Positions 51,701-57,960 of a stretch of DNA of 64,000 bases are shown here, in pieces. The notes under the pieces were generated by a model, which was not told the DNA's origin, made no database searches, and saw nothing but the letters and a program-made list of their open reading frames with translations. The first letter of the stretch is position 1, and the number at the start of each line of letters is the position of its first letter. Position numbers and translations under genes: made by a program. The DNA comes from Pterobdella sp. o SKG-2022 (taxonomy: Eukaryota; Annelida; Clitellata; Hirudinida; Piscicolidae), in assembly GCA_964035795.1 (NCBI GenBank), contig OZ038321.1, positions 24,919,986 to 24,983,985 on the forward strand, given 5' to 3'.

Positions 51701-52944
51701 AGTTGTAAAATGTTCGATGAGTTTGTAGAACTGCTCATAAAAAGTCTCTCCCCTCTAATATCTGAAATAACTTCCGACTAAGATCGTAGTTTATTGAACG
51801 GTATCATTGAAAAACTTTTTTAAAATGAATAATTTGATGAAATATAGTGTCAAAAAACATTATTTTTTGAAATCATTGAAATCGCTAGTAAAAAATCATC
51901 TCAAAAAAACCTACGTTTCTTATGGGAACGAGAAAAGCAAAAAAGTAAAAGTAAATAAAAAGTAAATTTGCATTAATAATTATTATAGGAAAATGAAACA
52001 TTGAACTTACTTTCTATTGAAAGGTTATAAAAAAAGTCAAAACAGTCGTCAGAGAAAAAAAGTCTGAATTTCTATTTCTCAAACTGTAGAGTTAGAGCAA
52101 CAAAAAATTGACAAAAACTAGAGCTTCCCAAATTAATAAACATATATTTTGGGTTGTTCTAGACAGTTAATGTTTATGAAACACGCAAAAGACAAAAAAC
52201 ACTGACCAAAAGAGATATTCACAATATAGTTTTAGCTTATTTTCAAGAGTAATATGCAAAAAAGAAGAGAAATTTTGTAGCGTTCAAAACTTTCTAGCCA
52301 TCATTCTTCGTGCTTGGGAGGGTATGTCTCAAACTTATGTCATCTTTTTGATTGACACGACACAGAATCAATGCTTTAAATTTTCAGTGCCAATTTGAAA
52401 TAATTAATACATTATTTGTTTCAAAGTTGCTACTAATTTGAGAATATAATGATTTTTGCTTATATGAAAAATGCGCGGTTACATTTGAGCAGATAATTTT
52501 TCTTCGATTGCGAAAGAAGTTTAATACGGAAAATATAATTTGTTTCGATGTTATAGCCGTTTGAAAGTTTCGATTAACATTTCAATAAATATAATTATGG
52601 GAAAAAACTTTTTTTTGTCCAAATATTACTTAAAAATCAAAAGTGCATGTTTTTATAAGCAGCTACATGGGCGACAAAAAACCATTTTTATGTAAGCAAA
52701 ATCATTTTTCACTCAAATATTCATAAAAAAAATTAAAAATACTGGCTGAAATTCAAAAAATGAAGGAAATATATGTAAATTTTCTACGAGATTCAAAAAT
52801 AATAACCTGGATAAGATTCCACAAGTGAGAGACTCTGGCAGTAGCTTGAGACACATCGGAACAACCTGCACCCAAGATCATCGTCTTGATGGGTGCCTTG
52901 TACAACTGACTGTACATTCGGTTGGTGCCCACACCTGGCTGGCA
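15576..52944 (-). CDS. GABBR2-like: GABA-B-type metabotropic receptor, 19 exons, 5' partial
   Basis: Class C G-protein-coupled receptor of the GABA-B family, expected in the plasma membrane as part of a dimer coupling to G proteins. Nineteen GT-AG exons (listed separately) join without phase conflict into 2409 nt, 802 residues plus TAA. Order: Venus-flytrap domain (exons 1-10), seven transmembrane helices (11-17), cytoplasmic coiled coil (18), PDZ-type tail (19). Visible family signatures are [53 protein letters not shown] and CLVFIPK. There is no cysteine-rich domain between flytrap and TM1, as in GABA-B and unlike mGluR receptors. Blocks such as [13 protein letters not shown] and KMSSP recall GABBR2 more than GABBR1. 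The signal peptide and roughly the first 60-120 residues are missing and probably lie beyond base 64000. Introns range from 130 bp to 10 kb and carry many transposons. Subtype assignment and dimer partner are inference. Confidence 0.95.
15720..16145 (-). other. Receptor intron 18
   Basis: 426 bp between the coiled-coil exon and the PDZ-tail exon, GTTAGA ... GCAG. It is retained as coding plus 3' UTR if the alternative stop at 16110 is used. No element is seen inside. Confidence 0.65.
16146..16481 (-). CDS. GABBR2-like: GABA-B receptor exon 18 (cytoplasmic tail, coiled coil)
   Basis: 112 codons, phase 0 both ends if spliced at ATG/GTTAGA; acceptor TTGAACAG. It begins [20 protein letters not shown], continues as a Ser/Asn/Thr-rich stretch and ends in the heptad-like [18 protein letters not shown]. 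The position after TM7 and the Asn within the heptads correspond to the coiled coil by which GABA-B subunits pair. No RSRR-type ER retention motif is visible. If the donor is not used, the frame reads 11 more residues ([11 protein letters not shown]) to a TAA at 16110-16112, giving an alternative C-terminus. Confidence 0.88.
16482..16857 (-). other. Receptor intron 17
   Basis: 376 bp, donor GTTTTT, acceptor AACAG; AT-rich, nothing recognisable. Confidence 0.85.
16858..17009 (-). CDS. GABBR2-like: GABA-B receptor exon 17 (TM6, TM7)
   Basis: Two bases plus 50 codons, ending phase 0; acceptor TTCAAAAG, donor AAG/GTTTTT. It encodes [32 protein letters not shown] and [13 protein letters not shown]. 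This is TM6 and TM7, ending in the class C FIPK motif. The open frame continues into the intron, but VFKNILV beyond the donor has no family match. Confidence 0.97.
17010..17669 (-). other. Receptor intron 16
   Basis: 660 bp, donor GTAAGA, acceptor AAAAG. The short open frame at 17250-17489 inside has no motif. Confidence 0.85.
17670..17753 (-). CDS. GABBR2-like: GABA-B receptor exon 16 (TM5, ICL3)
   Basis: Two bases, 27 codons and one base (84 nt); acceptor GTTTAG, donor ATCG/GTAAGA. It encodes [17 protein letters not shown] then [20 protein letters not shown] and ALNDSKFIG are diagnostic of GABA-B receptors. Confidence 0.97.
17754..19237 (-). other. Receptor intron 15
   Basis: 1484 bp, donor GTTACT, acceptor TTTAG; A-rich, nothing recognisable. 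Confidence 0.85.
19238..19337 (-). CDS. GABBR2-like: GABA-B receptor exon 15 (ECL2, start of TM5)
   Basis: 33 codons plus one base; acceptor TCACTAG, donor AAAG/GTTACT. It encodes [17 protein letters not shown] then [16 protein letters not shown]. The YC cysteine is the conserved ECL2 half of the TM3-ECL2 disulphide; GIL-AIKG is the start of TM5. Confidence 0.95.
19590..19718 (-). CDS. GABBR2-like: GABA-B receptor exon 14 (TM4)
   Basis: 43 codons, phase 0 both ends; acceptor ACCTTAG, donor TAT/GTAAGA. It encodes [11 protein letters not shown], a very Val/Leu-rich TM4 ([14 protein letters not shown]) and [22 protein letters not shown], the VD in TM4 and DPL are shared with GABBR2. Only a 130-bp intron separates it from exon 13. 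Confidence 0.96.
19849..19956 (-). CDS. GABBR2-like: GABA-B receptor exon 13 (TM3, ICL2)
   Basis: 36 codons, phase 0 both ends; acceptor TTTCAG, donor ATA/GTAATT. It encodes [18 protein letters not shown] then [26 protein letters not shown] is the family's TM3/ICL2 signature, important for G-protein coupling. Confidence 0.96.
19957..22066 (-). other. Receptor intron 12 with a MITE
   Basis: 2110 bp, donor GTACCA, acceptor TTTCAG. It contains the inverted-repeat element at 20321-20656; the remainder is AT-rich. Confidence 0.85.
20321..20656. mobile_element. MITE-like element with 106-bp inverted repeats
   Basis: Two arms of equal length, 20321-20426 and 20551-20656, are reverse complements at about 80% identity by eye. 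They begin with identical AAAAATGTTTAACGTC and share TTAAGCGAAAT, GCTATAATTTTC and CCTTATCATAA. The 124-bp centre has no coding capacity. The layout fits a non-autonomous DNA transposon (MITE) relying on a transposase elsewhere. The superfamily and target-site duplication are not clear. Confidence 0.85.
22067..22199 (-). CDS. GABBR2-like: GABA-B receptor exon 12 (ICL1, TM2, start of TM3)
   Basis: One base plus 44 codons, ending phase 0; acceptor CGCCCAG, donor CCAG/GTACCA. It encodes [18 protein letters not shown]2 ([16 protein letters not shown]) and LFSC, whose cysteine should pair with the ECL2 cysteine in exon 15, as in all class C receptors. KMSSPNMNN is nearly identical to the GABBR2 motif. 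Confidence 0.97.
22200..22759 (-). other. Receptor intron 11
   Basis: 560 bp, donor GTAAAC, acceptor CGCCCAG; nothing else seen. Confidence 0.9.
22760..22863 (-). CDS. GABBR2-like: GABA-B receptor exon 11 (TM1)
   Basis: 34 codons plus two bases; acceptor CACAAAG, donor ATAG/GTAAAC. It encodes [18 protein letters not shown] followed by [16 protein letters not shown]. This is TM1 with the conserved FFNI-YR boundary entering intracellular loop 1. Open frames on the opposite strand here are antisense shadows. Confidence 0.96.
22864..24437 (-). other. Receptor intron 10 with an unexplained bidirectional ORF patch
   Basis: 1574 bp. At about 23240-23505 both strands are open for 63-68 codons and G+C is locally higher (minus: [15 protein letters not shown]; plus: [11 protein letters not shown]). 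Exons 10 and 11 already join in frame, so this is not a constitutive receptor exon. It may be a decayed transposon; I do not recognise it. Confidence 0.5.
24438..24484 (-). CDS. GABBR2-like: GABA-B receptor exon 10, 47-nt microexon (linker to TM1)
   Basis: Only 47 nt: two bases completing a Glu codon, then 15 codons, ending phase 0. Acceptor CCTACAG, donor AAG/GTACCA. It encodes [15 protein letters not shown], the counterpart of the EPPKDKTII linker between flytrap and TM1 in GABBR2. The fit is exact in phase on both sides (exon 9 phase 1, exon 11 phase 0). Confidence 0.9.
24485..27245 (-). other. Receptor intron 9 with a SINE
   Basis: 2761 bp, donor GTTTGC, acceptor CCTACAG. It holds the tRNA-derived SINE at about 25068-25255. 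Other short open frames (25649-25885, 26184-26396) carry no motif. Confidence 0.85.
25068..25255 (+). mobile_element. tRNA-derived SINE with L2-like tail
   Basis: The head is tRNA-like: A box TAGCTCAATGG at 25083-25093, B box GGTTCGATCCC at 25126-25136 (RNA polymerase III internal promoter), and an anticodon arm TTAGA-CTAATTA-TCTAA, which would read anticodon AAT (Ile type). The T stem is mismatched and the acceptor is offset, so it is not a working tRNA. The tail has a 9-bp stem (AAGCGCTTT at 25197-25205 with AAAGCGCTT at 25218-25226) followed by TAAAAATA and an AT-rich end. It resembles the GCGCTATATAAAT 3' ends of L2-type LINEs, whose enzyme probably moves it. Confidence 0.82.
27246..27327 (-). 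CDS. GABBR2-like: GABA-B receptor exon 9 (flytrap end)
   Basis: 27 codons plus one base; acceptor TTTCGCAG, donor CAAG/GTTTGC. It encodes [18 protein letters not shown] then [14 protein letters not shown] corresponds to the family's VGEY/VGYYD motif, and IIWQ to the strand before the GG-PP linker. Confidence 0.93.
27328..27514 (-). other. Receptor intron 8
   Basis: 187 bp, donor GTTAAG, acceptor TTCGCAG; nothing else seen. Confidence 0.9.
27515..27589 (-). CDS. GABBR2-like: GABA-B receptor exon 8 (flytrap)
   Basis: 25 codons, phase 0 both ends; acceptor CTTCACAG, donor GAG/GTTAAG. It encodes [20 protein letters not shown], followed by QRGHE. This matches the V-F-NG-R ... IKQFQ strand pair of the family. 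It is too short for a conventional ORF scan and was found by extending the frame from exon 7. Confidence 0.93.
27590..27996 (-). other. Receptor intron 7
   Basis: 407 bp, donor GTGGGT, acceptor CTTCACAG; AT-rich, nothing else seen. Confidence 0.9.
27997..28094 (-). CDS. GABBR2-like: GABA-B receptor exon 7 (flytrap)
   Basis: Two bases plus 32 codons, ending phase 0; acceptor TTTCAG, donor TCT/GTGGGT. It encodes [18 protein letters not shown] then [10 protein letters not shown], the family's EDFNY-D ... AMN--F-GVTG block. The frame requires GTGGGT as donor rather than the overlapping GTGTTT. Confidence 0.95.
31188..31263. repeat. Foldback hairpin with AAGCTT arms
   Basis: Arms 31188-31207 and 31244-31263 match in 19 of 20 positions (ACAAAGCTTTTCGTCAACAT against its complement). 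The inner part (AACTTTTTAAAG ... CTTAAAAAGGTT) continues the stem to a tiny TCG loop, so almost the whole 76 bp is palindromic. Confidence 0.85.
32375..32932 (-). pseudogene. LINE C-terminal domain (broken)
   Basis: The frame continues the element after a shift near 32970: [64 protein letters not shown] and GRPKKT. A TGA at 32495-32497 again sits where Trp is expected (GRPKKTW). Beyond it the same frame stays open through [19 protein letters not shown] to a TAA at 32375-32377, which looks like the ancestral end. This is the RT thumb and connection region common to this LINE group. Confidence 0.9.
33100..34491 (-). pseudogene. LINE reverse transcriptase and PHD-like finger (broken)
   Basis: Ordered RT motifs are visible: [62 protein letters not shown], motif [13 protein letters not shown] (Lys replaced by Ile in LEKAFD), [12 protein letters not shown] and motif C YADDLM with both catalytic aspartates. 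In-frame stops occur at 33553 (second Trp of VIWW) and just before 33489. After RT comes [18 protein letters not shown], then past a TGA (33100-33102, expected Trp) VHKKCSG and CARC: together a C4HC3 PHD-like finger. Not functional as it stands. Confidence 0.92.
34510..35504 (-). pseudogene. LINE N-terminus and AP-type endonuclease (broken)
   Basis: The N-terminus (35193-35504) is Lys/Ser-rich, then [20 protein letters not shown], the first endonuclease strand. The frame is lost before the ETRWKG-type metal-binding block. Coding resumes at 35160: [29 protein letters not shown] and [11 protein letters not shown] are the remaining endonuclease motifs that nick target DNA for target-primed reverse transcription. 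The segment ends at a TGA (34510-34512) where the family has Trp (DER-W-KYLKN). Plus-strand open frames over this region are antisense shadows. Confidence 0.9.
38096..38240 (-). CDS. GABBR2-like: GABA-B receptor exon 6 (flytrap lobe 2)
   Basis: 48 codons plus one base; acceptor CTTCTACAG, donor AAGG/GTTTGT. It encodes [17 protein letters not shown] then [18 protein letters not shown], matching the family's YAYD-VW-LA-ALNK helix. A lysine-rich insert precedes it. The next coding exon is 10 kb away across the LINE-bearing intron. Confidence 0.95.
38241..39741 (-). other. Receptor intron 5
   Basis: 1501 bp, donor GTTGAG, acceptor CTACAG. It holds a short LINE-tail match at about 38653-38671 (see separate entry) and a 16-bp palindrome ACACAATTAATTGTGT near 38878. 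Confidence 0.85.
38650..38690 (-). mobile_element. Solo L2-like LINE 3' tail
   Basis: On the minus strand it reads GGCGCTATATAAATGTAAA, the typical extreme 3' end of L2/CR1-type LINEs in marine invertebrates. It is only about 40 bp, with no coding sequence upstream, consistent with a very 5'-truncated insertion. Confidence 0.45.
39742..39887 (-). CDS. GABBR2-like: GABA-B receptor exon 5 (flytrap lobe 2)
   Basis: Two bases completing the Gly codon of exon 4, then 48 codons, ending phase 0; donor GGCAAG/GTTGAG. It encodes [17 protein letters not shown] and then [15 protein letters not shown], equal to the family's GWY-P-WW ... GYIGVDFEPL region, followed by LSGK. The acceptor used is AAACAG/GGTTTTACAG. 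A second AG nine bases further in would break the frame with exon 4. Confidence 0.94.
39888..42645 (-). other. Receptor intron 4
   Basis: 2758 bp, donor GTTCAA, acceptor TAAACAG. Open frame 42001-42222 is low-complexity. Nothing else recognisable. Confidence 0.85.
42646..42760 (-). CDS. GABBR2-like: GABA-B receptor exon 4 (flytrap hinge, lobe 2)
   Basis: Starts phase 0 and ends phase 1 (38 codons plus one base); acceptor AATTACAG, donor ACAG/GTTCAA. It encodes [14 protein letters not shown], then [13 protein letters not shown] and NYAWIITG. This is one of the most conserved flytrap blocks of the family (RIIVG-F-ET, CEAYKE). A LINE lies about 90-100 bp beyond its acceptor in intron 3. Confidence 0.96.
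42862..43940 (+). pseudogene. RTE-like endonuclease and linker (broken)
   Basis: APE-type endonuclease of a [14 protein letters not shown] and [10 protein letters not shown] in the first frame, a frameshift near 43040-43060, then [10 protein letters not shown], a TAA at about 43204, [11 protein letters not shown], and from 43320 [31 protein letters not shown] and [18 protein letters not shown] and SDHN are the catalytic and structural motifs. The linker (43560-43940) runs into [17 protein letters not shown] and then crosses the inversion breakpoint into nonsense frame. Inactive. Confidence 0.92.
43940..44194 (-). pseudogene. Inverted segment of the RTE-like element
   Basis: Read on the minus strand, this block carries [12 protein letters not shown], joined directly to [17 protein letters not shown], then [35 protein letters not shown] and [14 protein letters not shown], the normal linker sequence towards RT. 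It contains second, inverted copies of two upstream stretches, minus a 177-bp internal deletion. A minus-strand open frame at 43895-44416 results from this rearrangement and is not a gene of its own. Confidence 0.93.
44286..44831 (+). pseudogene. RTE-like reverse transcriptase, N-terminal half
   Basis: RT fingers in plus orientation: [29 protein letters not shown] (the AxGxD block), [54 protein letters not shown] and FCFIDLK, where homology stops after the first Asp of motif A. The remaining codons ([12 protein letters not shown]) come from flanking AT-rich DNA. This RT cannot function. Confidence 0.92.
47340..47441 (-). CDS. GABBR2-like: GABA-B receptor exon 3 (flytrap)
   Basis: 34 codons, phase 0 both ends; acceptor CCCCACCAG, donor AAG/GTTTCA. 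It encodes [17 protein letters not shown] then [17 protein letters not shown], which matches the GABBR2 segment with TESFSNDP and a following LK. It was missed as a plain ORF because it lacks a start codon, and is supported by exact frame continuity with exons 2 and 4. Confidence 0.92.
47442..49882 (-). other. Receptor intron 2 with foldback element
   Basis: 2441 bp, donor GTGAGA, acceptor CACCAG. It contains the foldback at 48625-48785; otherwise AT-rich. Confidence 0.9.
48625..48785. mobile_element. Long foldback (MITE-like) element
   Basis: The left arm 48625-48695 and right arm 48702-48785 are inverted copies around a 6-base centre (GGTACA-AATATC-TGTACC). The inner 20 bp (AAGATGAACTTACATTATCA) are identical; the outer parts (AATATTCAAAT, AACTTTTAAGTG versus CACTTTTAGGAG) have diverged. 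The right arm has about 13 extra bases containing GAAAAGCTTCGTGG. No coding capacity. Confidence 0.88.
49883..50053 (-). CDS. GABBR2-like: GABA-B receptor exon 2 (flytrap lobe 1)
   Basis: 57 codons, phase 0 both ends; acceptor TTACCCAG, donor AATG/GTGAGA. It encodes [16 protein letters not shown], then [11 protein letters not shown] and [18 protein letters not shown]. The [10 protein letters not shown] loop matches the family's SYGSSSPALS ligand-side loop. The following FRTHPS-type loop, whose histidine binds GABA in GABBR1, reads LRVFPPE here, so that histidine is absent. WQRVGTL is GABBR2-like. Confidence 0.95.
50054..52806 (-). other. Receptor intron 1 of those visible
   Basis: 2753 bp, donor GTTATT, acceptor TTACCCAG; AT-rich, with no recognisable gene or element. 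Confidence 0.85.
52807..52944 (-). CDS. GABBR2-like: GABA-B receptor exon 1 of those visible (flytrap lobe 1)
   Basis: 46 codons, phase 0 at both ends; acceptor CTCTCAG, donor CAG/GTTATT. It starts [11 protein letters not shown] and runs through GAGCSDVS to HLWNLIQ. This is the flytrap stretch with the conserved cysteine and the GCS serine that contacts the GABA carboxylate in GABBR1. It is not the true first exon: the initiator Met, signal peptide and first flytrap strand are absent, and I found no matching exon between here and 64000. Confidence 0.95.
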
Positions 52945-53924
52945 CTGAGAGAAGGTTGTGTAGTTGGATAGTTGGGTAGTTAGTTGATTGATTTGTTGGG
53001 AGTTTATATCTCAAGTTATTGGTTAGTTTTAATATAAGAAATAAACTTTTGTTGATTAAAATCAGTTTGGTTTCAGGTTTTTATTAATTTGAAAGATTAT
53101 TTTTGAGTTGAAACCTTTTTAATAAATTTTCCAATTAACAAAAACATGATATTTATTAGCCTTTCATTCAAAATCATTTTTTGACGTTTATTTTTGACAA
53201 TTTTCGGTAATTAAATCAACGTATAGAGCAGAAATTACAAAACACTGAAATATTTATTGATGAAAGTTTAATGTTTTATAAGTTCACCTTGTATTATTGT
53301 CATGAACACTACTTATGAAATCAAAGTTGTTTCAGTTCATTGGCTTTTAAACATTTTATTTTTGAACTTCTTATTTTTTTTTAATTTTCTTCTCATTAGG
53401 ATTTCCCGTTTGGAAAATAATTTAAGCTAGAAAGTTTATTTATTGAATGATGCTTAATTGAAAAATGCTTTATTGAGCAATAAAAAAATTACATTTTTAT
53501 CGTCACGAACTTTTGAATAAAAAAGTTATAATTATCTAATTTATGTGAACTTTCTTTTAAAATTATCTAAAAACAAAATATAAACTGTCAAAATTCTACT
53601 CAGAATGCAAGCTATGAATAATTTCAATAACTTCAAATTTTTCTCTCTAATAATTATTTCAGTTTTAAAATTTCAGAGTTTCATATCTCATTAGTATTCT
53701 TGGTAAAACACAGAAATATATGAAATCCTGCTTATTTTTTGAAGACATTTCATGAATTACCAATGATTCATGTGACAATTGAAAAGTTAAATTTTTGAAA
53801 CCAAAATCATTTAAAAAATTTTTTTAGTTTCATATTATGAAAATGGAATTTAGTTATTATACATCATTCGTTTATTTGGATTTACAAAAAGCATTAAAAA
53901 TTGAATGTTGATTTAGAGTTTAAG
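52945..53924. other. Upstream intron of the receptor, noncoding
   Basis: Sequence beyond the first visible receptor exon on its 5' side. AT-rich, nothing recognised. It is presumably part of an intron that runs past the end of the window. Confidence 0.55.
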
Positions 53925-54250
53925 AGTTTTTTGCTGGCCAAAGCACGGCTTCATTCCAACTTCCCCGATTTCTTGTTTTTTGAAAGTTCAATTGTTTTTT
54001 TTATTGATAAGAAGTAACGTTTCAAGTCATCCTTGGTGGTGGTGAGTGTTTGGTGTTGTTTTCTTTGGTTTTGATGGAATCAATGGTTGCTTCTTTTGCC
54101 GGAACATGGTCGTTCATACGCAAAACGTGGTCTAGCATCTGCCAGCGTCGTTTTTTTATTTCACATGTTGCAGGTTCAATGAAAGCGTTTACTTTTTCTG
54201 TAGACGTGCGTTTGGGCCAGAAAATTTCACATACGTGTCTCACCATTCTT
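53925..54250 (-). mobile_element. LINE C-terminal fragment (RTE-like)
   Basis: The minus-strand frame 54022-54246 reads VCEIFWPKRTSTEKV, EIKKRRWQMLDHVLRMND and PAKEAT, the C-terminal segment of RTE-type proteins (RRWxxLGHVLRM). Past its stop, at about 53935-53975, another frame reads RNRGSWNEAVLWPAKN, like the family's terminal W--- VEALC block. It is a short 5'-truncated remnant with at least one frameshift. Plus-strand frame 54050-54352 is an antisense shadow. Confidence 0.82.
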
Positions 54251-57200
54251 TTATATTATACAAACTTCAAAAATAGCTATTTAAATGTTGATTTTTGTCA
54301 TAATAAAAACTTTCAAATTAGATCAAAAATAAATTTCTCATATTCAAGATAAACTCATCAAAAAAATTTTTAGCTGCAAGTCATTTCAGATGCTTCTGCC
54401 ACGGTTGCAAGCATGCGCAGTCTATTAAGACTTTAAAGAGCAGCCAAAAATGAAGTGAAAAGTTCAATTGGTTCAATCCATCATTCAATTGAGTAGATCT
54501 CTAATGTCTGGAGTCTTTTGGGAGCTACCATGACCAGAGATAAGTTTAAAAGCATTAGTGAACTTTAAACCATCCACATTACAACAGCTTTGTGGAAGAG
54601 ATTTTCAATGTTTAAAAACTCGTTCCAAAAAAAAAACTGATGAATTATACGTCTTAGTGAAAAAATTTCTCAAAAAAAAAACTTTTAATGGTACAAACTC
54701 AAAATTTTTTTTTTGAATTTCAAGTTTTCAACATGAAGCTTTCCAACATTTTTTAAATTTACAGTTCCAACTTTGAAGAAACTGATAATCAACTCACTTA
54801 TATACAATGTACAAGAATGAAGGAAAAAAAGCTGATACAAAAATCATAAAAGACATCCCATCATCCAATTCTTTTCATGACTAATGAGGCGCAAGAAATG
54901 CTTTGTACTACAATTGCGACAGAAGTGCAAATACCTCAAAACCAGCGGATATTTTGAGGGATTCCAATATTATAGTGACACTAAAACTGCAGATTGGTAT
55001 TGTGCATTTTTTCTCAATAGATTCTTTAGTTTTTCACCGTTCAAATGGAAGTTAGTCTTGCATGGCCTTAAGCTCCTTGTCACACACCAGTGCTCTCAAT
55101 AATTCAAGGTTTGAGATTATTGAAAATTTCACTATATTTTTAACTTCGATCAAAATCATTCAGAATAGATTGAAAATTTTGAGTCTTGAAAGCTTTGTGT
55201 CAGAAAATTTAACACAACCAAAATTTATGAAAAGCCGTTTGAGAGTATGGTCACGTTTAAAAAAATAATTTTCTATTCAATTTATTTTAATGAAATTTTT
55301 TCTGAATAAATCATTGTAAGAACATCTTTTTGTTGGTTAGATTTATCAATTCACGAACTCTTTCATTTTCTAGGAAATCTTCAAATGATGAGCCGGGATC
55401 TTTTTCACTTTTTTCAAGATTTATTTTTGTCGTAATGAAAAATTAAACCCTTGAAATAGTTCTGATTAATTTTTTTATTTAAATTCCAAATTTATTTAAA
55501 AAATAAAATTGATTTTCTAATGTTTTATTTTCAAATTCACCTGCATGAAAATTAATGAAGAAACAAGAACAAACTTAGCGCACAACGTCTGGTAAAAATA
55601 AACCAAACTCTATTCTAAGTTGATGGTTTGATTACTTTCAAAAAGTTTCATCAACGTTAAGATATATTTCCTAAAAGTTTATTGGGTTGAAAATATACTT
55701 TGCTCATTGAGAATTATTATTTCCTATTGGCAAATTGTTTAGCCATTCATTAATATTCTGGGTTTTTTGAGATTTGCTTCTTCATAGCTGATACATGTGT
55801 GCAAAATGTATCGTTTTCGTAATAAAATGAAAATTTTTGGAAAAAAACCACTATGAAATATTAGTATTCATTACTTTCTTCCATTTTGCATAAAAAACTC
55901 ATAAATTTTAAATTTAAGAAATCAACAAATTCGATTTTCACCTTGATTCTAGATCATTTTGCTTGATAGTACTTTTGTAAAGCACGAGTGCTCATTAGCT
56001 TTATATTCCAAAAAGGGTTTCAAGGGTGTGAATCAAAAACACAACAGATACAAAAGCTCAAAAATGAGTTTGAGTGAGAACTATAAGTGCAATATTGTTA
56101 CAAAAAAAGCAAAAAAGTTCATTTCGTTTACGTTATTAGACCTTTGTGAAAAAAATAAAATTATTTGATAATTGAATTTTTTTTTAAATGTAAAAACCTA
56201 GGAAAATACAAGAAAAATGAGTAAATATAACGATCGAACAAAACTACAAAGAACTTTGTGTAGAAATCAAATTTTCTGAATAGAAAAGAATAGAGAAATT
56301 GTGAGTGAAGTATTTTTGCATAAAAATTTTATTTACTTTTCATATTTTAAATTTTTTTCTAATTTTTTATAAATATTGCACACAATTAACACGTTTTTAT
56401 AGTTTTCACTTTCATGCACTTTTTGAGCTTATTCAGTTGATAATTTTTTTTACAAAATCGAGTTTATGTATCAAAATCTGGGTTAACAAAATTCTCATTT
56501 GATATATTTCTTTTTTTATTTGAAAGTTTTCAGATTGTTTGCAAATGAGTTCAGAAATTCTCAATAAAACACATACCGTGCCACTTGAAAGCAATTTTAT
56601 TTATATTATTAGCATTCATATTCCCAATCATTTTATTATTCAAAAATTTGACATTTACATAGAAACCAAGAAAACATGAGCCAAAAATACTTTATGGCAA
56701 AACTCGAATTTTTTTTGTCATTCATGTCATTTTTTCAATGTTATATATTATTTTAAAGAATTCATTGAATGGATATTAGATGTTCAACAAAAAAACCGTT
56801 CAGCTGGCAAAAGAAATAAAATTTCAAAAGACTTTCTATGTTTAGAGTCATTTTATTTATTTATCAAATGTGTTTTATCACCAACAAGTTGCTTTCAGAG
56901 CTCAAACTGATGTTATTTTTTTTTCTAATTCAAATCCTTAGTGATTTTTAAATTAGGTGGTTTTTTTTGTAACTTGAAAAATGTTTTCTGGTCTTTAAAC
57001 TATTAAGACTAGAATAAATTGACTGGTAACGTTAATTATCATAATTCAAAACTTATGTTACAACTTTTTCTTTAAAGTAACAAAATCTGCTTTTAATTCA
57101 TTTAGAATTTTTTTTTTTCTGTTTCAATTTTTATTTTTTATTTATTAAAATCATTTTTTCTTTTTTTCTTCCTAACAAATGATGAGACTTGTTTTTTCAC

Positions 57201-57689
57201 ATCAATATTATTCTTCTTTGAATTCAAATCAAATTTCTGCTTGATATATTTTTATGAAAGGTGAATAACCCTCTCAAAAAAACTTCATCACTAATTTTTT
57301 CTATACCATCAATAAGCATCACATTCAATAGTCTCGATTTAAAATATATAATACTGAAATTATATTTCTCGTTTGGAGCAAAATAGCGTTTTTGAATTCT
57401 AAAAATATATATTCTGAGAAAGGTATTTAGAATTGCAAAAAATTTTTTGTTGAAATAGACGAATAAGAATTTCTATTTTAACATAAGATTTTTTTAATCT
57501 ATTTTTTTAAAATATTTTTTTCTGTGAAGTAAGGCTTTATAAAATTGATTTCCTTTTGGTCAGAAAGAGAAATTTTTCGATGATGAACGTTGATTTTAAA
57601 TTTTGGAATGTTCTTTGTTAAAAATTTCATGTTTCACAAAAAAATTCCATAATCATTCTCAATTTTTAGAAATTTATTTTGAAAATAAT
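54251..57689. other. AT-rich noncoding region
   Basis: No receptor exon found. A short minus-strand stretch at about 55325-55450 (SEKDPGSSFEDFLENERVRE then LINLTNKKM) looks more protein-like than its surroundings but has no start, no clear splice sites and no family I recognise. Confidence 0.5.
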
Positions 57690-57960
57690 GGTAATAATAA
57701 TTAATTATTTGTATAGCGCATTTTACGCATCGTTCAAAGGCGCTCTGCTATGAACTGCTTAAAGAAGAAATTTTTTAGGTTTTTGAGGAAAGTAGGATAG
57801 AAAGAAGATTTAAGAGTAGAAGGAAGAGAGTTCCATAGAAGTGGAACAGAAAAAGAAAAAGCAGATTTAGCATAGGAGTGAGAGAGAGAGATAATGTAAA
57901 GTTGAAAACCGTAGACCGGCACGTTTAGGAGGTAATAAAAGTTTAGAAAAGATCAGAAAG
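57690..57960 (-). mobile_element. L2/CR1-type LINE 3' end
   Basis: The minus-strand frame 57734-57922 reads SLSHSYAKSAFSFSVPLLWN, then SLPSTLKSSFYPTFLKNLKNFFFKQF. The FSFS-P-LWNSLP followed by F+--LK--FF is the hallmark C-terminus of CR1/L2-type LINE proteins. After the stop come GAGCGCCTTTGAACGATG and GCGCTATACAAATAAT, the clade's 3' end with an AT-rich tail. Severely 5'-truncated. Confidence 0.88.
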
